The notes under the pieces are model-generated. The model was not told where the DNA came from and searched no databases. It was given only the letters and a program-made list of their open reading frames with translations. 64,000 nt of DNA, taken from assembly GCA_021018995.1 (NCBI GenBank), contig CM037588.1:85657765-85721764 (forward strand), given 5' to 3'. This stretch comes from Chloranthus sessilifolius. Its lineage: Eukaryota; Streptophyta; Magnoliopsida; Chloranthales; Chloranthaceae. The translations under genes were made by a program, and so were the position numbers. Positions 44,580-55,445 of the stretch are shown piece after piece (within the stretch, counting starts at the first letter, position 1; every line of letters starts with the position of its first letter).

Positions 44580-44850
44580 AATTAAATTCCTGTAATAAGA
44601 GGATTCACCTGATTAATCTTGGTTTGGTGTCCTTCTTAGACAGAAGGTATTTCAAGGCAGAGTGGTCGGTGAACACCACTATTTGTGAACCCAAGACATA
44701 TGACCTGAATTTCTCTAAAGCAAAAACAATTGCCAGCAGCTCCTTCTCAGTTGTTGTGTAATTGAGTTGTGCATCAATCATTGATCTACTGGCATAAGCT
44801 ATGACATGAGGGGGCTTATCCTTTCTCTCAAGGACAGCTCCCAAAGCATA
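44580..44850 (-). pseudogene. RNase H region of Athila-2
   Basis: The minus strand reads VIAYASRSMIDAQLNYTTTE, KELLAIVFALEKFRSYVLGS and VVFTDHSALKYLLSKKDTKP, the classical Ty3/gypsy RNase H with YASR, E-K-E-L-L-A and TDH motifs. There is no archaeal-type second RNase H, unlike elements A and B. It joins the integrase reading directly. Confidence 0.9.
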
Positions 44851-46149
44851 ATCGATGCATCACATCAGTTCAAAAGCGATGAATAATGAGAGTAATATTG
44901 GAGCTGAAATCAAACAGTTTTTTAAGATTTCAAATGCCTTCATGCATTCATTGTTGAAAACAAAAGGGACATCTTGGCACAATAAATGACAAAGAGGCTT
45001 GGTTATTTTACTGAAGTCTTTAATGAACCTTTTGTAAAATCCAACATGTCCCGGAAAACTTCTGATCTATTTAACAGTTTTGGGAGGTGATAAATGTGCA
45101 ATTAAATCAATTTTTGCTCTGTCTACCTCAATGCCCTTGTGGGAGACAACATGGCCAAGGACAATGCCCTGGGTGACCATGAAATGGCTCTTCTCCCAGC
45201 TCAAAACTAGATTGGTTTCTTCACATCTCTGTAACACCAATTTGAGATGATGTAAATACTGGGCAAAACTGTCTCCATAGATTGAAAAATCATCCATAAA
45301 AATCTCCATAAATTGGTCAATCATATCAGAGAAAATGGAGTACATGCATCTTTGAAAGGTAGCAGGAGCATTACAAAGACCAAAAGGCATTCTCCTATAG
45401 GCAAAAGTGCCAAAAGGGCAAGTGAATTTGGTCTTTTCCTAATCTTGTGGGTACACAGGAATCTAGTTGTAACAAAAGTAACCATCAACAAAGCAGTAAT
45501 AAGCTTTTCCTGCTAGCTTATCTAAAATCTGGTCAATGAATGGGAGAGGGAAATGGTCTTTTCTAGTCATTGAATTTAATTTTCTGTAATCAATACAGAC
45601 CCTCCACCCAGTTGTTTGTCTGGTTGACATAAGCTCACCAGACTCTAAGGTTACAACAGTGATCCCATATTTCTTAGGTACTACCTATGTAGGTGCCACC
45701 CAAGCTGAATCTGAAATGGGGTAAATGACCCCTGCATCCAACAACTTAACAACCACTTTCATGACCACTTCTTGCATATGAGGGTTCAACCTCCTTTGCA
45801 TTTCCCTAGAAGGCTTTGCATCTTCTTCCAAATGGATTTTATGCATGCAAACAGCTGGACTGATTCCTCCCAAATCAGCAATAGTCCAGCCAATTGCCCT
45901 TTTATGTTATTTCAAGACAATCAACAGCTCTTCCTCCTGCTCCTTTGTGAGGGAGGAAGAAATAATCACAGGCAATGATTTATGGTCTCCTAAAAACACA
46001 TATTTCAAATTTTCTGGCAACTTCTTCAGTTCTACATCAGGTGAGCTGAGAAAAGAAGGTAGCAAAGGTACCTTAGCTGTTTGTGGAAGGGGAAGAATAG
46101 CAGGTTTCCAAGAAGAGAAACTTGCTGATTGATTATGAGTTCCTTTCAC
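44850..46149 (-). pseudogene. Reverse transcriptase region of Athila-2
   Basis: Motifs in order are SREMQRRLNPHMQEVVMK near 45780-45830, the WRVCIDYRKLN block near 45580, MPFGLCNAPATFQRCMYS near 45340-45390, the catalytic IFMDDFSIYG near 45270-45305, and GHVVSHKGIEVDRAKID near 45105-45160. FMDDFS is characteristic of Athila. It copies RNA into DNA. The region is broken. Confidence 0.92.
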
Positions 46150-46337
46150 AACCTTTACTTCCTCAGACTTTCAGGTACGAAATGTTTCTTCCTCGGAATT
46201 TCCCCAAGCATCTTTAGAATATGTAGTTAAATCTTCATATCAACGTGTAAAGTCCTTCCAGTTCATCCAATAGATCAACATGAAAACATTCCTCGAGCTG
46301 AATTGAGGTCGTGTGATTGCATTATAAACATTTAATT

Positions 46338-46652
46338 TCACCTTCTTATTTCCAAAAGAGACTTCCATAATACCGGACACATTGAATGCAAGCATTTGTC
46401 AGTAGCTGAAATGGTCTTCCCAAAATGACAGGATGGAAGTTTTACTTTTGTAGGTTCCATGTCCAAAACTAGAAAATCAGGATAGAAAAATTTATCTACT
46501 CCTACCAATACATCCTCAATCATTAACTGGCTTTCTTTCAGATCTGCAGTTGTAACACCACATGAGTGGGTTTTAATTCTCCCAAACCTAGTTTCTCATA
46601 TCACGAATATGGAAGCGAGTTGACACTAGCACCCAAATCTAATAAAGCCTTT
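46338..46652 (-). pseudogene. Protease region of Athila-2
   Basis: LDLGASVNSLPYS near 46600-46640 is the Athila form of the aspartic-protease active site. MIEDVLVGVDKFFYPDFLVL (46460-46523) is the conserved block before the LGRPF-like end. It is broken. Confidence 0.75.
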
Positions 46653-48528
46653 TCAATGGTATGTTCCCCAATAATGCAAGGGATTGTGGGGATTCCAGAT
46701 CTTGAAGTTTAGGAGGTGTGGTAATAGACAACACCGATTAACTCTTTCCACAGCGAAGACCTTCTTGGATAACTGTATCCTAGACTGTGTTTTGTGAGTG
46801 CAAATATCTTTCAAAAATTTTGCATATGCTGGAATTTGTTTGATTGCATCAAGCAAAGGTAGATTTATCTTGACTTGCTTGAAAGTCTCCATCATTTCAT
46901 CTATTTTTGTGTTCCCTTTATCAAAAGGGGATACAAATTTGATGGCATGAGGAAATGACAAATGAGGAACTAGTCCTTCATTTGCAGCATTAGAAGCATT
47001 ATCAGAATCTTTTTGATTTTTTGTTTTTCATTTTTTTTATTTTTCTGAGGTACATCAGCACCCCCAGTGCTAACATTATGCTGCTCCTGCTGCATATCTT
47101 TATCATTTTCCTCACTTTTTTCTTCTTCAGTACCCACTTTGTTATTTATAATTCTTCCACTTCTCAAAGTTGTGACAGTTTTTACTGCTTCATGTGAAAT
47201 AAAAGCCTCTCCAACCATGAACTGTCCTTTGGGATTGTTCAAAGGTTGGCTGGGTAACTTTCCTTCCTCTCTTTTGGCCAAAGTATTTGAAAGCTGACCC
47301 AATGTTTCTTCAATCTTCTTTATGCTCTGACTGTGAAAGTTCACAGTCTGAGTTAAAGATTCTAAATTCTGGAGTGAATTTAGGACTTGATCTTCAAAAG
47401 AAGGGGACCTGGAAGGGATTTGAACTGGAGCAGATTGCTGTACAGGTTGTTGTGGAATGGGCTACTGAAAATTTGGCTTGGCATAAAAATTCTACTGATA
47501 AGGCTGAGCAATTTTGAAAGGCATTTGGTTCTTTGGTTGCTGCTGCTGTTGTGATTGATAATTCCCCTGGCTCCACCTCAAATTGGGGTGCCCTCTCCAT
47601 GGATATTCATTTAACTGCATTTGTCCAAATGATTGGGCAGCATGAGCTTGTTCCACCACTAGGCGGAGGCGTAGTGCGGCAGGACATTGGTCAAGTGAAT
47701 GAGTAGGGGACTGGCATATCAGACATGCCTCCTCTACTCTTGCAACCATTGGATTTTTAAGTGAGTTCACTAATCTATCAAACTTTGTGGTTAAATTATA
47801 CATCTTTCTTTCCAACTCATTCACCTCATAAATCTTTCCTTTGGTGGTTTGCTGATTGTTCAACCTAGCAGGATTTTCAATATCTCTTGGCAAGGATTCC
47901 TGTTGAGTTGAGTTTTCACCAATTACTTCAAATAAGTCCCAAACCTCCTCAACTGTTTTTTGCAAGTAAGTGCCTCCACAGGAAGCATCTACCATATTCT
48001 TGCCTTTTTGATCAATTCCTTGATAGAAGCTTTGAACAAGCTACCATCAGAGAATTTGATGATGAGGGCATTATTTTAAAAGTTCCTTAAATCTTTCCCA
48101 TGCTTCATGGAAAGTTTCAGTTGAGTTTTGTGCGAAGGAAATAATACTTTGTCTCAATTGGCTTGTTTAGACATTGGAAAGTATTTGGCTAAAAATTGAC
48201 ACTGCAAATCATTCCAAGAAGTGATACTATTTAGTGCTAACATAGACAACCATGCTCTAGCTTTGTCCTTTAATGAAAAAGGAAAGAGCCTAAGCTTGGT
48301 TGCCTCTGGACCAAGTCTAGCTATGTTGAATGTGGTGCAAAGAGACAAGAATTCATCCACATGTTTGTATGGATCTTCCTTACTCAACCCATGGAAGGAC
48401 GGAAGCATTTGGATAGTCGATGATTTGATCTCATAATTTCCTTCAACAGTAGGAAATTGAATGCAAAAGGGAGAATTATAAGCACCAGGTGCAAAGTAAT
48501 CCCTCAAAAGTCGAGGTTCTTCACCCAT
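46653..48528 (-). pseudogene. gag region of Athila-2
   Basis: The capsid part reads FCIQFPTVEGNYEIKSSTIQ, FHGLSKEDPYKHVDEFLSL and LRLFPFSLKDKARAWLSML (48200-48470). MVDASCGGTYLQKTVEEVWD follows near 47940-47995, the zinc knuckle CLICQSPTHSLDQC lies near 47690-47735, then a Gln-rich stretch and QSIKKIEETLGQLSNTLAKR near 47270-47330. It is closely similar to gag of Athila-1 and broken in a few places. Confidence 0.88.
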
Positions 48529-48811
48529 AGTAACTGTTTCAGCAGAATTCTATGTTGTTTGTCTGGTTCGTAATAGCCTTTCAACTTCTAAATTCAGAGG
48601 GACAATCTCAGGGCTGAGAGTCCTCCTACCAAACATACAACACATAGCAGATAATCAGATTCTTCACAGCAAACCTTCAGAATTCCTTTTGAAGTAGATT
48701 CCCTTCTTTAAAATGGATATGAATAACTGCACAGATATAAACAATAGAATAGTTTAGCACTGATGTAAAAATAAAAATGAAAAATTAGGTCTACCTATTT
48801 TAAAAAAAATT
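48529..48811 (-). other. Leader of Athila-2
   Basis: A short stretch between primer site and gag. It may include the N-terminal codons of gag. Nothing else is seen. Confidence 0.5.
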
Positions 48812-48829
48812 CCCCGGCAAGGGCACCAA
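48812..48829 (-). other. Primer binding site, Athila-2
   Basis: On the minus strand it reads TGGTGCCCTTGCCGGGGA, six bases (AGTTTT) after the LTR end, with the same spacer as in Athila-1. It resembles the tRNA-Asp-type site with a few differences. Confidence 0.85.
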
Positions 48830-48835
48830 AAACTT

Positions 48836-50701
48836 GTTGTTTATTTCTAAGTGTGCATGATTTATTTATGTTTTGAAAACAGATTTGCAACTGCTAAGTA
48901 TACTGCATCTGGAGCATTAAAAGAGTAAAGAAATATCAGCACAGAGAGAAGTGAATTAGCCTGCAAGATCAGGGCCAATTGTAGCAAGTTTTAAATGTAA
49001 GTGAGTAAAAGATCGTCCACAGAGAATTTGTTTAAAATGCAAGATAAACCTCCAGATCTGAGCTACCAGATCTGGCCTCTTATCCTATCTACAAAGCACA
49101 TAAGATGGGAGGTTCAATTTGTCACGTTAACTAAATGATAAAAGTAAAAGTTAAACTAAATGATCTAGATCTGAGTTGGGGGAATTTTGATGTAAACTTA
49201 TAAAAATGGAGAAATAATATCTAACTTTGATTTGGTCCTTGAAACACAATGAGAATGACTGCAGATCAAATGAGAGATGATCCAATCTCCATCTGGCTAC
49301 AAGCACAGATGTAAGAGAAATAAATCTAACTCAAGGATTAGATTTAGGCTTATGGCTATGCTCTATCCACTTCAATGGCCACAGACCATCTAATAGTCTG
49401 TAATCTAAACCCTTAATTTAGAACAAGAAATATCACTACAAATGCTGCAAGAGATTAGGTTACAAACACTAATTCCCACAAGGTTAATGAATCAAGGGAA
49501 ATTGCATGAAAAACAGTAAATCTAAAGGAGTCTAGTGCAATATGGAGATCAGAGGGAACCCTTAACACGAATTCAATTGAGACTGTACAGTTTACAACAA
49601 CCTTTTCAAATTCACCATTACAATTACAGAGCACAGCTTAAACAACTCTTAGATTTGTAGTCTTGAATACAATTCTCTTTTGAATTACAGAGGTATCTCA
49701 CAGCTCTCAATTGCAAGTAAAAGTTAGGCTATTACAGGGGTTTCAGACAAACTAGCTGATTTGGAAATGGGGGAATAGGAATGAAACTCAAAATCTGGAT
49801 GCCCAAATTGGGCAAATGGTTCATCTATTTATAGTTTTCCCCAGGTCTAGCTCAGATGCGTATCGACCATTAAGAAGTGCTCAGATCTGTATCAACCAAT
49901 GGTAGTCGAGCACAAGGATCCAAATCTGTTCTGGCCAATCATAATTGCTCGATCTGGTTCAGCCAATCAGGCGACATAAGCATCAATTCCGTTATGCAGT
50001 TTGAGAATCTGTTAGAGCTTCTAGAAGTTCCCACCAAGTGATTTCATCTTCGGGTGCTCACATGGGGTGGAATATGCCTTCGCTTCATGCTTAGAATCTT
50101 CTAAAATGTCCCTAGGTTTTTAAATGCATTGGGACGCGTGAAAAATATTACTGAATTACCCTTGCAAAAGCTAGGAATCTCTAGAATACATTTTGCATAG
50201 TTTAGGGAACTTTTCACAAGGTACTGTGATTCCTGAAGCTCTTTTCGCAAAGTTCAGGTTCTGTTCGCAAGGAGTTCTCTTCTTTTTGAATAGGTCAATC
50301 ATCCTTTCGAAGAGTTCAGGATCTTTTCGAAAACTAAGCCTGGAGCTTGTAGTTCTTTTCACAGAGTTCGGGTTCTTTTCAAAGTGTTCAGATTCTTTTC
50401 GAAAAGCACTCTGTAGTGCATTTTTCTGTTCGAATTGCTCCACATTTCTTTTTTGGGTTGAGACCAGGTCTTTGCCTCTTCAGTTTAGGCATTTTGACAG
50501 CTAGTGAGGTTGTCCCTTCTCTTTCTTCCTTTGGATCGACATGGATTATCATCTTTTTGGCACTTTTAGGCTGCTTTCATGGTTAAGCCTGTCTTTATTG
50601 TTAGCTGTAACACAAGCACTTAAAACACTTATTTAGTTCTCTCAAGGGTCTATCATGGCCTATGTTAAAGGGTGGAGAATGGTATTTTCTGGTTCTCAAC
50701 A
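48836..50701 (-). repeat. 5' LTR of Athila-2 (about 1.87 kb)
   Basis: Plus-strand ends are TGTTGTTTATTTC and ...GGTTCTCAACA. It pairs with 36433-38294 and includes the motif array at about 50200-50440. Confidence 0.94.
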
Positions 50702-50706
50702 GGGGA
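50702..50706. repeat. Target site duplication of Athila-2 (right), GGGGA
   Basis: Matches 36428-36432. Confidence 0.92.
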
Positions 50707-53596
50707 GTTATATGCTGACCTCACTCCCACCACATTTGCTAAAAGACAATGGGGGATCAGCAAAAGCTTAATGGATCCCCAGAAGAAGAAGAAGAAGACT
50801 AAAGCTCAAGAGGTCCCCGAGCAGAGAGAGGAAGCTACAGTGGCAACGGCCACCCCTGCCCCCAAAAAGAAGGCAAAAACCCTTGCCCCAAAGAAGGTGG
50901 CACGAGCTTCTGTCACCTTTGCTTCTGCAGCAATTACCCCACCCACTACTCTGGCCTCTCCCCTCCCCTCTTCACCCATTCCATCTTTCACTTCTCCTTT
51001 TTCCTCTCCTTTCTCCCTTCCCCCTCCAACCATTATCTAAACCTGGGTAGAAAGTGCTAGACCCCAAGACACCACTCCACCTTCACCCACCCCACCACAA
51101 TCAACATCCCTAGTCTCTCCCATAGCTCCTGCTCCTCACCCTGACAGCCCTCCCTTGATATCCTACCTCAAAAAGAAAACCTCTCACACTACCCCTGCCC
51201 TTCCCACAACCACACCCCTTAGTGACCCAACCTTAGACCCACCTCTCCCTGACCTGGACTTCAACCTAGCCACCACCTCTGGGTATCAAGCCTTCATGAC
51301 CAGTTTGCTTGATACCTTGCCCACCCACGACATCCCTCTCCCTGAGTCTCCTCTCCCTTCACCACATCATTCACCCGACCCCCCCATTCCCCCTACCACT
51401 TTCCATCATGCCCCACTTCCCTTTCCAACCCATTCCTTCTTACCCTCCTACCCCCCCTCATCGAACCTCTGATTCCCTTACTCATATCTTTTCCCTTATC
51501 CATGACCTCCAAACCCAACTATCCAACACCACAGCGACCCAAGCCAAAATGCAAACTAACATAAATACCCTCCAATCCACCCTGCACACATTGACAAACT
51601 CACCAATCCCAACACAACCCCCTTCCACCTCTGCCTCCCCTATTCCCATAGCCCCTACCCCCATTGACTCGCCTCCATCCTTCCCCCTCCCTGATACCAT
51701 ACCTGCCCACTCTTTTCCCTCTCTCCCTATCCTCCCACCTCTAATACTTCCTCCCCCTCACTTCACCAACACTGCTACCCAGACAGACCCCATTCCATTC
51801 CCATCCACCCATCTCACTCCACCCCCCCTATTTGCAACCCCCTCCCTTCCATTTCCACCCTTCACCATACCCTTCTTCCCTTCCTCTGAACCATCCCCAT
51901 CAGCTACCCTCCCTTCGTTTCATTTTCCACCCCTACCTTCCATTCCCCCCCTTCTCCCACCCCCTCCTGAATTCATTGACCATTCCACCCAAACCACCCA
52001 ACCCATTTCTTCCACCCCTACTTCCCCCCCAGGCTCCAGCAACCTCTCTTCCTTCCACTTCATTTCTCCCTATCTTGCCCAGACACTCCTATTACACCCC
52101 TCCCTACTTCACCCTCCTCCATGCCATGAGGAACAATCCTTACATCAAGCGGGATGTTCTCAATGGCATGGCCCAACTCTGCCAGGCCATTGAATACCCC
52201 TTGCTGCAGAAGCTGGGTGATCTGAAGCTTACTCACAACGAGCAGCTGCGCGATATTTCAAAAGGATGGGAGGCCATTCAGGAGACATCAAATGCGAACA
52301 AGGTTGCAGCAACCTACTACAAAGTAACTGCTGACATGGAAAAGGCCAATGCTGAGAGGGTGAAAAAGACTAACCGGTTATTGGAGAAGAAATTAAACAA
52401 TGCTCAGGAGATTACCCGTCTCAGTAAGGAGCTTGCGGATACCAATCTCTTATGGGCCAATAAGAAAATAGAAATCTTAGAGCAGAGAGTTACTTTCCTG
52501 TTGTCCCAACCTATCCAAGCCACCCCCATCGCCACCGCTCCCCCTGAGGCCCCATCTTCATTCACACCTCAAGCCCATCTTCTTCCACAACCCCTATACC
52601 AACCCCTACACAGTCTGTTCCCCCCACTCCCCCGGCCCGCTCAAGCGGCTCCTCTGTTACTCCAATACTGCTCGTTCCTTCCTTGCACACACTGTTGCTC
52701 CTGCTGTGACCCCTACGGTAGCTCCTGCTCCTACATCAGTGCCCCCCCCTATTTCCTCTCCTGCTGTAAAACAGAAACGCACCCCTTCACAGAAAAAGCC
52801 CACTTCTAAGAGAGCCACTGCAGCCCAAAAAGGCAAATGGCCGGCCCCTCCATCCCCACCTCCAAAGGTCACCCGAGCTTTCGCTCAGGATGATCCCCAT
52901 GGGTGCCTCCTCTCTAAAGAAGAAAACATGAGACAGTGCACTCTTGCCCTAGGTTTGGACCCTCGATCTCTTTCCGTCGATTACGGTTGAGGAGGCACCC
53001 CCTACGGATCCCAGTGCCCAACCTACTATGGCTGCCCCTTCAGATGCCCCTGCCGCCCAATCCTATCCTCAGAGACGGAAAGTTGCTGCTAAGAAGACCA
53101 CTCCCCCATCTCGCTCTTTGAAAATTGGCAAAGAACCATCTGCCCAGTCTGAGGAGGCACCTCCACCAAGCAAGTTCGCGAAAGGAAAGAGCCCTGCTGT
53201 GCCTCCAGCGAAATTACCAGTTCCATCTCCTGTGGCTCCCCCTCAAGCGAAAAAAGGGAAAGGTCCTCTCCTATCTCAAATGCCGGCTCCAGCCAAACCT
53301 CCCGTTCCCCCTCCTGCGCCTTCACCAACCCAATCATCTCTTATTCCACCTCAGCCTCAGCCTGGGCAAGCCTCCAAAGGTACGGGCCCCAAAGGGAAAT
53401 CCCCCACCAAACCCCCTGAGCCACCCCTTTGTACAATCTTGGAAATCCCTCCCAGGCCAGAAGCGAAAAATGAGAGTCCGGGCTCCTTCCATACCCAAAA
53501 CTCCAGAGCAGAGGAAGGCCGAGAGGGAAAGAAAGAAGAAAGAAGAAGAGGCTATCCTTCAAGAACATGCAAGGAAGATGGGCTGGGATAAATTTT
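50707..53596 (+). pseudogene. Extra ORF region of Athila-1, part right of the Athila-2 insertion
   Basis: The reading resumes with TPTTFAKRQWGISKSL, then a Lys-rich stretch (PQKKKKKTKAQ, KKKAKTLAPKK) that looks like a second nuclear signal. About 1 kb of Pro/Ser/Thr-rich low complexity (51050-52100) follows. Next is a conserved helical block MRNNPYIKRDVLNGMAQL near 52120-52180 and a coiled coil (about 52200-52500: ERVKKTNRLLEKKLNNAQEI, WANKKIEILEQRVTFLL), and last a Pro/Lys-rich tail with many KGK/KKG groups (52750-53590). The composition suggests a nuclear, nucleic-acid-associated protein with an oligomerisation helix. It is broken in a few places. Confidence 0.65.
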
Positions 53597-55430
53597 AATT
53601 CAAATTCTGATTAGATTGCACCTAGGATTTCCTCTATTTCTTTTACAGATGATCTCTTGTATGTTGTACAGTTTTAATATTTCAGACTTTTCACTATCTG
53701 TCCTGTCTTGCTTTGTCTGTGTGTTTTGTTTTCCTTTTCTGTTATGTTGCAATAACTCTGCTGTGCATAGACCTTGATCCAGTGAGGACACATCTCCTCA
53801 TAGGTTTGGGGGTATGGCAGGCGGACCCTGCCAATGGAATAGTTAACATAAGTGCAGTAGACCCATCTGAGCAATATGGAAATGGACCTCTGTCCACTTA
53901 AGAATCATAAAATTAAGAAGTTCAAAATTTATGAACATTATAGACTCCTAATATTCCACATTTCCATAAAAATTTCACCAAGGAAACACATGTGTATCTG
54001 CACTTAGTGAATCAGTAGAGAGAGAAAAAGGTGAGGACATACTTAAAAGTTCAAAGGATGACCAGAACCAGTGAGAATTGGGCCTACAAATTTTTTTTTT
54101 TTTTTAAGGAGTAACTAAGGCACTTCTAGTTCTAAGGACTAGCTGAGTCTCTGTGCTCACTAGAAGTTAGGTAACTCCAAGTTGAAACAACTGACAGTAC
54201 TCATGAAACCTAGGAAAGGATCAAGGCCTTCTCTTGGACAGTTTGAGCCTAAAAAGATCAATCCTAAAGCAACTGCCCTTGTCCATACCCCTTTGAGCTT
54301 TAAATCCTAAATTTCTTCAAAATACACCTGAGTACTTGAACTTGAACCTATGAACCTGATTCAACCTACCCTCACTCTGAGAATTCAGAAGGTAAAGGAG
54401 AAAGAGTTGAAGATGGACTAGCTATGGTCAGCATAAGGTGAATGGAGAAGCATCTATTCTGGCAGAATGATAACTGAGGACATGGTGGCATGTCTGAGAA
54501 GCAAAAAACAAAATAAAATAAAATAAAATAAAAAAGGGGAAGAAAACTCCAGCAAAAAAGAAACAAAAGAAATAATAATGAAGAGGAATAAGAGAGAAGT
54601 CAAGAGGAACCTTCATGGGAAAATAAAAATCAAGATGAGAAACTGATCACTTCAAATCTAAAAATCTCAAAGAAGATGAAGGGAGCTGAATTCAAGAAGG
54701 TGAAGTCATGAACCACCTCCTGCACCCACTGAGTTCTCAATTTTTGAACCCCTTTTCAAACCTTCTATTCTTTTCAACCATACTCTATAAGCCACATTTT
54801 AACCCAGTTAAAAGCCCTTGTGATCCAAAGATTGAGTGAGCTGTCATGTGAAGATAAGGAATTATCCAATCTATGGTGAGAAAGTGACAATAATGCCAGC
54901 ACTTAAGAACTTTGCCTATGCTCATGCTTACAAACCCAGTTGGGGGATGTAACTGCTCTTGAGCACTGAGAAAGCGAACCCTCAACAAACCTTGATGAGA
55001 GTATGCCCTGAAAAGCTTTCTTTTGGGTATGAACTTGAATATGTTCTGTATGACCTTAACCTAATTTTCTGACATAAGGATAAGCTCAGTGCTGACATGC
55101 ATTTGTGCAGTTTTCTGTGATCACAAATTATTTGGAAACGCCTCTAACATGCCAATTATGAATTAAACTTCTTTTATCGATTAATGAGTAGACTAAATCT
55201 GATTCCTTAACTGCTCATTGGAAGACATTGCACTTTAGTTAACTATTTCATTGGAGAAGTTTGTGGGTGTCTTCACTAAAAACCCTCAGGAGACTTCACT
55301 CCTCCACTAGGGATCACCTAGGGGTTTAAAAGGCTTGGTACATATGCTAAATGTATCTGTGCTCCCTACGAAAGTGGCATTTAATTTTTAGGATAGATTT
55401 AATGTAGCTTTGCTAAGGGACTAGCAAAGA
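53597..55430 (+). other. 3' untranslated region of Athila-1
   Basis: About 1.8 kb without a supported gene. It is related in inverse orientation to the 3' region of Athila-2 and includes an internal polypurine tract at 53801-53820. Confidence 0.65.
53801..53820 (+). other. Internal second polypurine tract, Athila-1
   Basis: TAGGTTTGGGGGTATGGCAG resembles the LTR-adjacent tract and lies about 1.63 kb upstream of the 3' LTR, just after the extra ORF, the same position as in Athila-2. Confidence 0.6.
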
Positions 55431-55445
55431 TTAGGTTTGGGGGTG
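55431..55445 (+). other. Polypurine tract of Athila-1
   Basis: TTAGGTTTGGGGGTG directly before the 3' LTR, identical to that of Athila-2. Confidence 0.9.

Larger units (their letters stand above)
36433..50701 (-). mobile_element. Athila-2: Athila-lineage element with full domain set, inserted in Athila-1
   Basis: On the minus strand: 5' LTR 48836-50701, primer site, gag, protease, reverse transcriptase, RNase H, integrase, extra ORF, polypurine tract and 3' LTR 36433-38294. All parts of an Athila element are present in order, but gag, pol and the extra ORF have several breaks, so it is a fossil. Sampled LTR stretches differ by about 2-3 percent by eye, less than those of Athila-1, which agrees with its being the later insertion (under or about one million years at the same rough rate). 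Confidence 0.94.

Noticed and set aside
36433-50701. Athila-1 and Athila-2 as two copies of one family
   Set aside because: Gag and the polypurine tract are similar, but the LTRs differ in length, sequence and motif type, and the primer sites differ, so they are related but distinct families.
51482-51700. Minus-strand Gly/Val-rich ORFs opposite the Pro-rich part of the extra ORF
   Set aside because: They are shadows of the Pro/Ser/Thr-rich coding sequence on the plus strand.
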